Positions 1 through 8,900 of a DNA stretch of 64,000 nucleotides are shown here, in pieces. How positions within the stretch are numbered: position 1 is the stretch's first letter; each line of letters begins with the position of its first letter. The stretch lies in NCBI GenBank assembly GCA_001464455.1, contig LNEI01000001.1:1-64000 (forward strand), in the 5' to 3' direction. Source of the DNA: Acidobacteria bacterium Ga0077534. GTDB taxonomy: Bacteria; Acidobacteriota; Blastocatellia; Pyrinomonadales; Pyrinomonadaceae. Under the pieces are notes generated by a model, which was given only the letters and a program-made list of their open reading frames with translations, did not search any database and had not been told where the DNA came from. Made by a program: the position numbers and the translations under genes.

Positions 1-41
1 AGCTTTGGCCGTGATGCTGGCTTGGATGCTACAAACATTCC

Positions 42-54
42 GCTCCTACGGAGC
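42..54. repeat. Short palindrome (REP-like)
   Basis: GCTCC at 42-46 and GGAGC at 50-54 form a five-base stem around the loop TAC. It lies in non-coding sequence at the left edge and resembles the small hairpin repeats seen elsewhere in this window. It is too short to be certain. Confidence 0.3.
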
Positions 55-163
55 TGAGAACCGTGTGCTTTTATCTGAAACTCGACCAGAACTACGGTGA
101 CGACCGAACAATTCGGTCCCAACGGACTTAAATTTGAAATCACACAACCTTTAGGAGGAACAT

Positions 164-275
164 ATGCCAGATTTTTATCCAACGAACATGGGAGACAAGG
201 CCGCTTGGCATGCTAATTTTGCGGCGAATATTGGGCCTTTGGCGGCGAATTATAATTTGACGGCGGGGCAGTTGA
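164..275 (+). pseudogene. Head of a truncated small protein gene
   Basis: An optimal Shine-Dalgarno (GGAGGA, 5 nt before the ATG) precedes an ORF that starts MPDFYPTNMGDKAAWHANF and then runs through an Ala/Asn-rich amphipathic stretch. From about residue 38 the translation (NYTSPLDVLRSS...) stops looking like the same protein, and the frame runs on to 478 over the start of the Nramp-like gene. I read this as the well-expressed N-terminus of a gene whose body has been lost, the junction lying near 275. The family is not identified. A genuine 104-residue protein cannot be excluded. Confidence 0.45.
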
Positions 276-312
276 ATTACACCTCTCCGCTAGATGTACT
301 TCGATCTTCGCC

Positions 313-341
313 TTTCGAAATGGATTCAAAAGAGTTATATT
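313..341 (+). promoter_or_regulatory. Weak candidate promoter for the Nramp-like gene
   Basis: TTTCGA (313-318), a 17-nt spacer and TATATT (336-341) lie 60 nt before the ATG at 402. The -10 is good and the -35 is poor. The AT-rich composition after the gene remnant fits a promoter. Confidence 0.22.
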
Positions 342-401
342 CGTGTTTTCTTTTACTGATCTCACTGAAGATGAACGACGACGGTAGTAGTAGACGGTTT
401 A

Positions 402-1703
402 ATGACTCGCTTTTTGCCACGAGAGTTAGCGCAAAGGTTGCGCCGCGTGCCTTCGCGGGTTCGGCGGGCGCTGTCTGAGTATCGTCTTTTTGCCTACCTG
501 GCCGTTCTCGGCCCCGGAATAATCGCAGCAAATGCAGGTAATGACGCGAGCGGCATCGCGACGTATTCGAGTGTCGGTGCGGAGTTTGGCTATTCCCTGC
601 TGTGGGTCTTTCTTCCGATGGTCGTTAGCCTGATGATCGTGCAGGAAATGTGCGTGCGGATGGGCGTCGTGACCGGGCAAGGGCTGGCCGACCTGATCCG
701 CGAACAGTTCGGCGTGAGATGGACCGCACTGATCATGCTCGCTCTGCTGATCGCGAACACCGGCGTGATCATTTCGGAATTTGTCGGCATCGCACAGGCC
801 TCGGAGCTTTTCGGGATACCGCGATATTTCACCATCCCGCTGGCCGCCGGCCTTATCTGGTGGCTGGTCGTCAAAGGCTCGCAGAAGCGCGTCGAACGCG
901 TCTTCCTGGCGATGTCGCTGGTGTTTTTCTGCTACGTGATCTCGGCGTTTATGTCGGGCCCGGACTGGAACGATGTCGGCAGCTCGTTCGTGTCACCCTC
1001 GTTTCAGGGCGATTTTGTCTATCTGTTCATGATCATGGCCCTGATCGGCACGACGATCACGCCGTTCATGCAGGTGTATGTTCAGTCGTCGGTGGTTGAG
1101 AAACGGATGGACGTCGAAGACCTCGGCGTTGCCAGAGCTGACGTGGTCGTCGGGACCATTTTCGCATGCGCGATCGCCGCGTTTATCGTCATCTGCTCGG
1201 CCGCGACGCTGCATCTGAATGGCATTACGGAGATAGATTCTGCCGCAACGGCTGCCGAAGCCTTCGTCCCGATCGCCGGCGTCTACGCCAAATACCTTTT
1301 CGGCATCGGCCTCTTCGGTGCGGCGATGCTGGCAATGGGCGTGCTGCCGCTGGCGACGGCGTACAGCCTGAGCGAGGCGCTGGGATTTGAAAAGGGCTTG
1401 TCACGCTCTTTTCGTGAGGCCCCGATCTTTATCGGGATATTCACGGCACTGATCCTCGTCGGTGCGATCGTTGCCCTGATTCCCGGCATTCCGCAGATCC
1501 AACTCCTGATCACAACGCAGACAATAAACGGGCTTCTGCTGCCGGTGATCCTGATCGCGATCGTCCGGCTTTCAAGCAACCGTGAGATAATGGGCGAGCA
1601 CGCTAATACGCCGCTATTCAACGTAATAGCGTGGATAATTTCTCTGACAGTCTCAGGTCTCTCGCTGGCGTTGATTGGGAAAACGATTGCTGATATGTTT
1701 TAG
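402..1703 (+). CDS. Nramp-family divalent metal transporter, atypical site motifs
   Basis: A 433-residue polytopic membrane protein with about eleven hydrophobic segments and Nramp-type spacing. Nramp proteins import Mn2+, Fe2+ or related divalent metals with protons across the inner membrane. In canonical members helix 1 carries DPGN and helix 6 carries MPH; here the matching places read NAGND (residues 44-48) and TPFMQ (220-224). The metal site is therefore remodelled, as in Nramp-related subgroups with different substrates, and the substrate should be left open. ATG 402 is the only ATG after an in-frame stop at 372, and no good ribosome-binding site is visible. The MscS-type channel gene follows after 9 nt, probably in the same transcript. 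Confidence 0.8.
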   Translation: MTRFLPRELAQRLRRVPSRVRRALSEYRLFAYLAVLGPGIIAANAGNDASGIATYSSVGAEFGYSLLWVFLPMVVSLMIVQEMCVRMGVVTGQGLADLIREQFGVRWTALIMLALLIANTGVIISEFVGIAQASELFGIPRYFTIPLAAGLIWWLVVKGSQKRVERVFLAMSLVFFCYVISAFMSGPDWNDVGSSFVSPSFQGDFVYLFMIMALIGTTITPFMQVYVQSSVVEKRMDVEDLGVARADVVVGTIFACAIAAFIVICSAATLHLNGITEIDSAATAAEAFVPIAGVYAKYLFGIGLFGAAMLAMGVLPLATAYSLSEALGFEKGLSRSFREAPIFIGIFTALILVGAIVALIPGIPQIQLLITTQTINGLLLPVILIAIVRLSSNREIMGEHANTPLFNVIAWIISLTVSGLSLALIGKTIADMF

Positions 1704-1712
1704 CGATCAACA

Positions 1713-3221
1713 ATGGCACCACAAACTTCGCAGAAGAAGATCGTCTACTCGTTTATCGCCATCCTTGCTTTAACGGCGATCCTGGTCATTTTCCCCTCTG
1801 ACGAGACCCTGAACCAACTTTTGGCGGAAGGGCTAGGCCTCTCGATCGAAAAGGGCGTGATCACTTCACCTACCGGCGAGAGCCTGTCGATGATGATGGA
1901 GAAATCCATCTACATCGCTCAGAGTATTGCCCACGTTCTAAAGGTCATCTTGTGGATGGCCCTCATAGTTACACTGGTTCGCCTGGTCTTTTTCCTGATC
2001 GGCAAAACCGTCTACCGCGGGTCGGCCCAGGCCCAGGTATCGTCGCTCTTGAAAACGGTCCTGTCCGTCGTGATCTATATCGTCGCGTTCTTTGTCATCT
2101 TCCAGTCGCAGTTCCCCGATATCCAACTCGCTCCCCTGTTTACCGGTTCGACGATCATCGGGATCGTCGTCGGCCTGGCACTGCAGGACACGCTAGGAAA
2201 TCTTTTCGCAGGGCTCGCCCTTCAGGCGGACCAGCCGTTTCAGGTCGGCGATGTCGTCGTTATCGCAGGGCGTGGAGAAGGCGTGATCGAATTTGTCTCG
2301 TGGAGGGGGGTTCAGATCAGGACGTTCCAGAATAAACTGCTTGTGATCAGCAACTCGGTTCTCGGAAAAGAAACGATCGAGGTTTCACCGAAGAATAACG
2401 TAAACGCGAGGGTCGTTTTCTTTAACACGCTTTACTCACAATCACCGACGCGTACGATCCAGCTGGTCCGTGAGACCGTACGTCAGGTCGAGAATGTCTC
2501 GCAAAAGATGCGCCCCATCGTCCGCGTGAGGAACCTGGGCGACAACGGGATCGATTTTGAGATCAAGTATTGGATCGACGATTACCGGACCTACAACGAT
2601 ACCGATGCTCTGATACGCCAACGAATATGGTATCTATTCCGCCGCGAGGGCATCGAATTCGCATACCCGACGCGGACACTGCACATCGAGCAGAAAGCGG
2701 CTGAGCAGCTTCCGGACGAAGCGTTCAACAGCATTGCTGAACACCTGAACAGAGTGCCGATCTTTAACCCGCTTTCGGACGAAGAGATCGAGAGGCTTGC
2801 GAACAACTCCCTGTCGCGGATCTACGCACCGGGCGAGGCGATCGTTCGCATGGGGCAGGAAGGCAATTCGATGTTTGTCATCATTCGCGGATCGGTCAAG
2901 GTTCAAATACCGGATGGCGATTCACAGAAGGTGGTCGGAACGCTCGCCGAGGACGATTTCTTTGGCGAAATGAGTTTGCTAACCGGCGAGCCTCGCTCGG
3001 CAAACGTGGTCGCGATCGTTGAAACCGAAGTGCTCCGGATCGACAAGACTGGGCTAAAGCCGATATTGGAAGCCAACCCATCTCTAGTCGAATCGATCTC
3101 GGTGATGGTCGAGGAACGTCGGCTTTCGCTCTTGTCCGCGACCGGAGATAACTCAGCCGAGGAGAATCAGCAAAAGAAGAGTGCGCTTGGCTCTATAAGG
3201 AAGTTTTTCGGCTTGAAATAA
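1713..3221 (+). CDS. MscS-type channel fused to a cyclic-nucleotide-binding domain
   Basis: A 502-residue inner-membrane protein. Hydrophobic segments lie near residues 10-27, 74-97 and 113-131, followed by the pore-lining MscS helix at about 142-170 (GLALQDTLGNLFAGLAL) and the MscS beta domain. Residues about 349-470 form a cyclic-nucleotide-binding domain whose phosphate cassette reads FGEMSLLTGEPRSA (417-430), with the Arg that normally contacts the cyclic phosphate. Such fusions are known as bCNG-type channels, and some are weakly or not mechanosensitive. Here I infer ligand-gated or ligand-modulated ion or osmolyte flux. The gene lies 9 nt after the Nramp-like gene and converges on the next gene with a 3-nt gap. 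Confidence 0.88.
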   Translation: MAPQTSQKKIVYSFIAILALTAILVIFPSDETLNQLLAEGLGLSIEKGVITSPTGESLSMMMEKSIYIAQSIAHVLKVILWMALIVTLVRLVFFLIGKTVYRGSAQAQVSSLLKTVLSVVIYIVAFFVIFQSQFPDIQLAPLFTGSTIIGIVVGLALQDTLGNLFAGLALQADQPFQVGDVVVIAGRGEGVIEFVSWRGVQIRTFQNKLLVISNSVLGKETIEVSPKNNVNARVVFFNTLYSQSPTRTIQLVRETVRQVENVSQKMRPIVRVRNLGDNGIDFEIKYWIDDYRTYNDTDALIRQRIWYLFRREGIEFAYPTRTLHIEQKAAEQLPDEAFNSIAEHLNRVPIFNPLSDEEIERLANNSLSRIYAPGEAIVRMGQEGNSMFVIIRGSVKVQIPDGDSQKVVGTLAEDDFFGEMSLLTGEPRSANVVAIVETEVLRIDKTGLKPILEANPSLVESISVMVEERRLSLLSATGDNSAEENQQKKSALGSIRKFFGLK

Positions 3222-3224
3222 CGG

Positions 3225-4064
3225 CTACTGGACGTTGCCGTCGTAGATATCGTGCAGAACCTCTGAGATCGTTTGACGCTCGCCTTTTGATCGGTCCGAA
3301 GCATCTATGGCGGGCTTAGGCTCGATGTGGCGTGTGAAAGATACAGGAATAGCATCGTTAGACTCCGGATTGTCGGCGTAGTCGCGGTCATTCCAAGCCT
3401 CAGATCGATCCTCATCGACGATCGACTGCAGTTTTTTGATCTCTTCAATGTCGTGCGCTGGCTGCGCAGAAAGAGCATTGCGACTCTGCTCAAGGAATTT
3501 AATACCTCGATTGCGCCGCATTCGCTCGAGGGCTCTGATCGCCGAAGACGTAAGCGGAGCCTCAGCAGGGGCACGCTCGATCTTTCGAAGCATCCTAACG
3601 TACTCGCGAAGTTCTTTTGAAGGGTAGACTATTGCAGATTCACGAACCGACGGATCGTCGACTACCTGAGAAAGGTACTTCACCGCGGAACTGTGATCGT
3701 CGAGTTTCTGATGTAGGGCTCCTAGCGCAAATGAAAGGAGCGGCGGAGCCGCGGACATCGACCGGTATATCTCCTCTCCGCGACCTATCGCCTCCTGGAT
3801 CTCGAAGCCGTACCAGCGTCTGTCATCCTCGCGAAGTATCTCGTTAGCGGTTAGGTAAAATTCGAATATGCGACGGGTCTCATTCCGGCCCTCCGATGAA
3901 AAGACCTTCCATATAAAGAAGGTCAAAACGCCGACAAAGAAAAGGAGGAAGACCGGAAACCCGGCAACCCAGAGCATTGCGCCGATTATGCCCAGAGCCG
4001 CAGCGTACTGGGCCTTCTCCTTGATCGCGGCGCTCGTTCTCTTTTCGATCGACGTATTGCTCAT
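3225..4064 (-). CDS. Membrane protein of unknown function
   Basis: A 279-residue protein with no recognised domain. A basic N-terminus is followed by a hydrophobic hairpin at about residues 19-50, probably two membrane passes. A long soluble, charged, mostly helical region follows, and the C-terminus is acidic and Ser-rich. The helical part (roughly 75-185) could be TPR-like, but no repeat is convincing. It lies 18 nt downstream of the small Lys/Ala-rich gene on the same strand, so the two are probably co-transcribed. Confidence 0.7.
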   Translation of the reverse strand: MSNTSIEKRTSAAIKEKAQYAAALGIIGAMLWVAGFPVFLLFFVGVLTFFIWKVFSSEGRNETRRIFEFYLTANEILREDDRRWYGFEIQEAIGRGEEIYRSMSAAPPLLSFALGALHQKLDDHSSAVKYLSQVVDDPSVRESAIVYPSKELREYVRMLRKIERAPAEAPLTSSAIRALERMRRNRGIKFLEQSRNALSAQPAHDIEEIKKLQSIVDEDRSEAWNDRDYADNPESNDAIPVSFTRHIEPKPAIDASDRSKGERQTISEVLHDIYDGNVQ

Positions 4065-4082
4065 TGATCGCTTAAAAGGCCA

Positions 4083-4403
4083 TTATTCTTTGGTTGCGGC
4101 CGGTTTTTTTCTTGTAGCAGTCTTCTTCGCGGTTTTCGGTTCCGCTTTTGCGCACGTAGGCTCTTCGTAGTTTGCAGCGGTCGCCTTTTTCGCCTCTGCC
4201 TCAACCTTCGATCCCAGGTCGCTAAGGGCGTCACCAAATTTTTCGATCATTTTCATCGACGAGTCGGCAACATAGCGGGCAGCTTCATTTAGTGTCGCCA
4301 TCTCCATTTGCAGAAGCTTGGAAAACTTCTCATCAAGCGGCAGAGCATTAAATTCCTCTTCGAACTTCCCGCCGCCCGCTTTCTGTTTACTTTCTTCAGT
4401 CAT
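4083..4403 (-). CDS. Small Lys/Ala-rich protein, possibly phasin-like
   Basis: A 106-residue protein with an amphipathic helical core (about residues 15-75) and a Lys/Ala/Thr-rich tail resembling histone H1-like or phasin tails. The helical core with conserved-looking Met and Leu positions would suit a phasin-type granule protein. The tail would also suit nucleic-acid binding. Neither assignment is proven. The start is an ATG with an AGGAG-type sequence upstream. It precedes the membrane protein gene at 3225-4064 and lies downstream of the Fur-family gene. Confidence 0.65.
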   Translation of the reverse strand: MTEESKQKAGGGKFEEEFNALPLDEKFSKLLQMEMATLNEAARYVADSSMKMIEKFGDALSDLGSKVEAEAKKATAANYEEPTCAKAEPKTAKKTATRKKPAATKE

Positions 4404-4487
4404 TATCTAATTCTCCTCTGTGTCAATGCCCGACTAGTTCGGGATATAACAGATTTTTACGCCGGGCAGTTCTTAAATGTTCCAAAG

Positions 4488-5006
4488 CTAATTTATCGCC
4501 GTCTTGACCCTAACCCGAGGCTGAGCACCTGACGGAGCCGACTGACTTTCGGCTGTGTTTACCTGACAATCTGCACAAACGCCCCACATTCGGAGGCTGT
4601 GATGAGTCGGCCTAAAGCCAAAGTTGCTTGCCATCTCATCCTGTAGGGCTTCTATATCTGGTGAAAAGAACTCGATCACGCGGCCGCACTCAGTGCAGAT
4701 CATGTGGTCATGGTGTTCGTGATTGTAATGATGCTCGTAGTAAGTCTTTCCGTCACCAAAACCAACCTCACGAGCCAAGCCAGCCTCTGTTAGAAGTTTG
4801 AGAGTGCGATAAACGGTCGTAAGTCCTACGCTCGGATCTTTCTTGTGAACTAACGAGTACAGATCCTCGCTCGTAAGATGATCTTCGGTTCCAAGGAATA
4901 TCTCCAGGATCAGATCACGTTGACTGGTCCTTCTCAATCCAGCTTTCTGGATATGTTCCAACAGGATCCCTTTCTCAACCTCAAATTTTGCCTTTTTTCT
5001 AACCAC
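4488..5006 (-). CDS. Fur-family metal-dependent transcriptional repressor
   Basis: A 172-residue Fur-family protein. The winged helix occupies about residues 15-85 ([15 protein letters not shown], then [17 protein letters not shown]). The metal region follows, with [11 protein letters not shown] at 91-101, and Cys104/Cys107 and Cys144/Cys147 give the structural zinc site. Such proteins bind operators as dimers when loaded with Fe2+, Zn2+ or Mn2+, or sense peroxide. The subtype (Fur, Zur or PerR) cannot be set from motifs alone. The start is GTG at 5006. After the second Cys pair there is a 25-residue tail. The neighbours give no clear iron or zinc operon, although Nramp-like and ZIP transporters lie in the same window. 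Confidence 0.9.
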   Translation of the reverse strand: MVRKKAKFEVEKGILLEHIQKAGLRRTSQRDLILEIFLGTEDHLTSEDLYSLVHKKDPSVGLTTVYRTLKLLTEAGLAREVGFGDGKTYYEHHYNHEHHDHMICTECGRVIEFFSPDIEALQDEMASNFGFRPTHHSLRMWGVCADCQVNTAESQSAPSGAQPRVRVKTAIN

Positions 5007-5033
5007 AATATCAGCCGATTTTCATAGACGATA

Positions 5034-5918
5034 CTACCATTTCAACTTAGATTTCGCTATCGATACTTTGGTTCGCATCGTTTCGATACGATCGTGGCTG
5101 ACACCCTGGCGGGCGGCAAGTTCAAGGGATTTTTCTCCGAGCAAAAGATATATCTCGAGTAGATCTTCGGAAACATTTTCATTCAGCGACGTTAAATGAC
5201 GTGTAAAAGTTTCGATGTCCGCCCGGGCAAAAGTCCCAGTGAGAGCAGCAGCCGAATCCTGTTCCGAGAGATTTTTAACGGTACTAATGACCAGAGGCAT
5301 GAGAATGCTCTTCGCGTCAGCGGGCGTGATGCCGCATTTCGTCATTATTTCGATGGCCGATTCGAAAAGAGCGACCAGATGGCCACATGCCGTGACCGCC
5401 GCGGCATGATAGAGAGTCTTGAACCGAGTATCGATCGAAAAGGGCGATCCACCGAGGCTGGTTACTATCTCCTTACCCGTTTCAACCGCCCTCTCCGTTC
5501 CCTCGACGCAAAAATATGAGCCCTCAAACCGCTCGCGTCCGAGTTCAGCATTGCTGATGGATACTAGCGGATGGATAGAACCAGTATCGCACCCCTTACG
5601 TGCAAGAGGGTCAAGTATAGAGGACGGATACGAACCGCTAGTGTGATAGACGAGGGGAGAATACTGGATCGCAGATGCTAGATCGCGAGCAACGTCGATG
5701 ATAAACGGATCCTGTGTCGTAATAAAGATGACATCGGTTGCGATTCTGCCAAGGTCGGCCGCCTTCAACACGACTGTTCCCGGGTCAAGCGATGAGATCC
5801 AAGACGGAGCAATATCATGCCGAATCACCAGACTTTCGACACGAAACTTTTCTCTAGGGAGACTTAATGCTAGGGCACCGCCTACACGGCCTGCACCGAT
5901 GATCGAAACACTCAACAT
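5034..5918 (-). CDS. Rossmann-like / DUF2520 domain protein
   Basis: A 294-residue protein beginning with a dinucleotide-binding fold (IIGAGRVGGALA, residues 6-17). Its body matches the paired Rossmann-like plus DUF2520 architecture related to ketopantoate and 6-phosphogluconate-type dehydrogenases. The later segment has the long helical pattern of the DUF2520 half (KTLYHAAAVTACGHLVALFE). Family members are probably NADP- or F420-dependent oxidoreductases of unknown substrate. Length is normal and the protein appears intact. It starts 48 nt downstream of the large ATPase gene on the same strand, so the two may share a transcript, but no functional link is known. Confidence 0.85.
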   Translation of the reverse strand: MLSVSIIGAGRVGGALALSLPREKFRVESLVIRHDIAPSWISSLDPGTVVLKAADLGRIATDVIFITTQDPFIIDVARDLASAIQYSPLVYHTSGSYPSSILDPLARKGCDTGSIHPLVSISNAELGRERFEGSYFCVEGTERAVETGKEIVTSLGGSPFSIDTRFKTLYHAAAVTACGHLVALFESAIEIMTKCGITPADAKSILMPLVISTVKNLSEQDSAAALTGTFARADIETFTRHLTSLNENVSEDLLEIYLLLGEKSLELAARQGVSHDRIETMRTKVSIAKSKLKW

Positions 5919-5966
5919 AGGGATAAACTATATCGCCTATGCTAAACGAAGCGAAATGCCGCACCT

Positions 5967-8900
5967 CTAGGCTTCGGTGTTCACGAACTCCTCGACCTTT
6001 TGCACCTCGGACTCCCAAAACTCGTCCTGATCACTAGTCCCGTCAAAATCACTAACTTCCGTCAGACTCTCAGTCGCCAGGTCTGCGATATCGAGGCTTT
6101 CAGCGGCCAATTTTAGGATCCGAATATCCTGTCCTGAAAGCACCGGCATATTATCGGTCGACATCGCCGTGATTATCTTCGAGAGCGAGCCTCGCATTGC
6201 GTCCGACTCTGCATTGTGCAAGAGAGCCTTCTCATTTTGCCTAAAAGCATCCCTAAACGCCCGGATACCATCGATAACAGTGGATTCAAGCTCCGCGGGC
6301 AATTGAAGGAGCCTCTCGGTTTCGGCTAGGCTAAAGGAGCAACCGCAGAACGGCCTCGTTTTTAAAACCGTACTTACATTAGCGGAGCAGTGAAGCTGGC
6401 GCATTTCCCGGATCAGCCTTCGGGCACGATCCAGGTAGGATCGATCAAGCCACAAAATTGCAGAAAGAGCTTCGAATGTCGACCACGCCTCAGATCGAAT
6501 TATTAACTTGAGCCCCTCTCCTGAAGGATCGGCTGTCATCACTTCATCATGGCGTTCGGCGTAATACGAAGTGTAGAGTTCCTTGAAATTTGTCCAAACC
6601 TCGATAAACTGATTACCTGCAGCATTGACCGCGTTGAAATTGCCAGCCTCGATCGCGTTGATTAGGCTGAGCTTGGAATTTTCAAGCACCTCGTCACCAG
6701 TGTTTTCGCACAGCGTCAGATACGTGCGTATATCGCCCCTCATCCTGACCCCCGCCGTAAAGTCGCGCAAAACGCGAAGATCGATCTTTTTTGCCTCGAA
6801 CTCAGACTCAGAATCGGAAAACAGGTCAGCTATTAGCTGTAAACATTGATCGAGCGACAGGTCATTCCTTATCAGCGAATCGATGAAATCAGCCATCGCT
6901 CCGAAGGATTTGCGGAGATTGGCTGCCGTCCTCCAGATGCTAGCATTGAGATCATCGTCAGGTAGTGCGTCAAAATCACTCAGTACCTTGCTCTGATTCC
7001 AACCTGTCAGCCATCCGCCTAGTGAATCGACGATCAACTCGCGGTCCTCGTTGCGGTCGATCGATTTTAAGGCGGCATTGCCGGTTATCAGCTTAGCCCA
7101 GATAAGCAGACGTGAGGAAGAATATTGCTCGTTCAGTGGCTTCGCCAGTCCAACAATGTCGTCCCAAATTATCTGTAGATCAAGCGAGCGATAATTTATT
7201 CGATTGCCGTTGGAGGTTACGAATTCATATAGCTTTTGAGCGACGAGCGCCCCCAAGACTACGTGTTGAGCGTCGCGTGTGAGTCCATACGGTTCCGCTG
7301 AGAGCGCCGCGGCTAAATCACTTAACGGGATCGCTCCATCCTGATTTAAGCCCGAGAACGCCGCCTTGATTAACGCGTGCTCGGCAAGCCTCTCGCCCGC
7401 GATCGGGACGATAGTATCGCCTGCCCTTTCGGCAAGTTGTAGCGGGACCGCAAATGTATCAGCAAGTCGCTGCGCTTCTGAACTTGTAGCTCCTGATCCG
7501 CTCAGAAAAGTAGCTATCAGCTCTGCGACCTGCTTGAAACCAAGAGTTTCCTTAAATTCGGGGTGCTCCGGATACGAAGAATCGAAAACTGGTGCTAGTG
7601 CCGCAGAGAGAATTTCGCTTAGTGAGTGCGCTGAGCGGCTTTCTTCGCTAAACTTGTGTGAGAAAGCCCCAACCGAAAGCACCGCGTCCCGGAAAAATAC
7701 CCGCGCCCACACCTTCTCAAGAGCGATGGAACTTACATGAAGAGCCGTCGCGAGTGATTCGCCGTGATGTTCGCGAACCTCGGGATCGTGCTGCAGGATA
7801 TAGTGTCGTTTGATCGCATTTGTCTCCTCGTCGGTAAGCGTCGCGATCTTCCAAACTGCTGTCGAATCCGTATCTCTTGTGGGTCGTTCCGATTCAGGTT
7901 CTATCGTGACCGTCCAGTCAGGCGTCTCCTTGCGATCACGAGTTCCGTCATCGCCCTCGGATGGTGGCCAAACTAGTTCACCTCGTCTAATACCACCGCG
8001 CCATTCGATGTTACAAAGAACCGTGCTCTCGGAGCCATCGAAATCTTTCCACTTTTCGGCACCTTGTGCGACGAGGCTTTTCCAGACCTGTTCCGACGGG
8101 ACCTTGGCACTTGCCGCAGACAGAATGGCTTCGAGATCGACCGTAGAACCGATCCTAAGACAATATTTGCTACCCGAACCGTCGCGTCCAGTCCGATCAA
8201 CGGCATTTGGCAGTGCCTCAAAAAATGATGCGAGTAGCGCTTCGACATTCAGTCCAGGCGTATCCACCGAGTCCGTCCCTACGATCATCATCGAAGCAGC
8301 GATCTCGTCGGCCGAAGTTCCCTGACCACTCAAGGAGAGCATCAGCAGGCCCTTAAGGATCAGCTTAGCCGGATGCCGGAATAAGACAGATGTTTTGCCG
8401 ATTACCTCGCGTTCAAGGTGATCAAATGCGTAGAAGGCATCTTCGAGGTCCGGCACGGATCTTAACTTCTGCTCTACGCTGTCGAAAACCTCGTCCAGCC
8501 CGATGAGCGAATTCGCGGGACGCCCGAGGATTTTCACACCGGCCTCTGCTGCAAACCCGAGCAAAGCAAAATCGTGTATATGTAGACGAATTAACGGGGC
8601 GATTTCGACCGTCGCCGGGTGAAGCGGATAAAGTGAGGTAAATCTCTGCTCGCTCCAGCGAAAACCAGGCATCTGCTGGCGGTAATCTTCGTAGATCTCA
8701 TGAAGCACGCCACGCATGTGGTTGTGCTTCGAAAATATTACGGATTCTACGATCTTATACAGGTGCTCTTGGTCGAGGTAGTCAATGGAGAAACTCCGCG
8801 ATATCGATGCATTCGGACCATCGGCTCCCGAAATATCGTCATCGAGCGCGACGCCTACGAAAACGCCGATCGCTTTTGCGGCCTCGGCGATCTCACTTAG

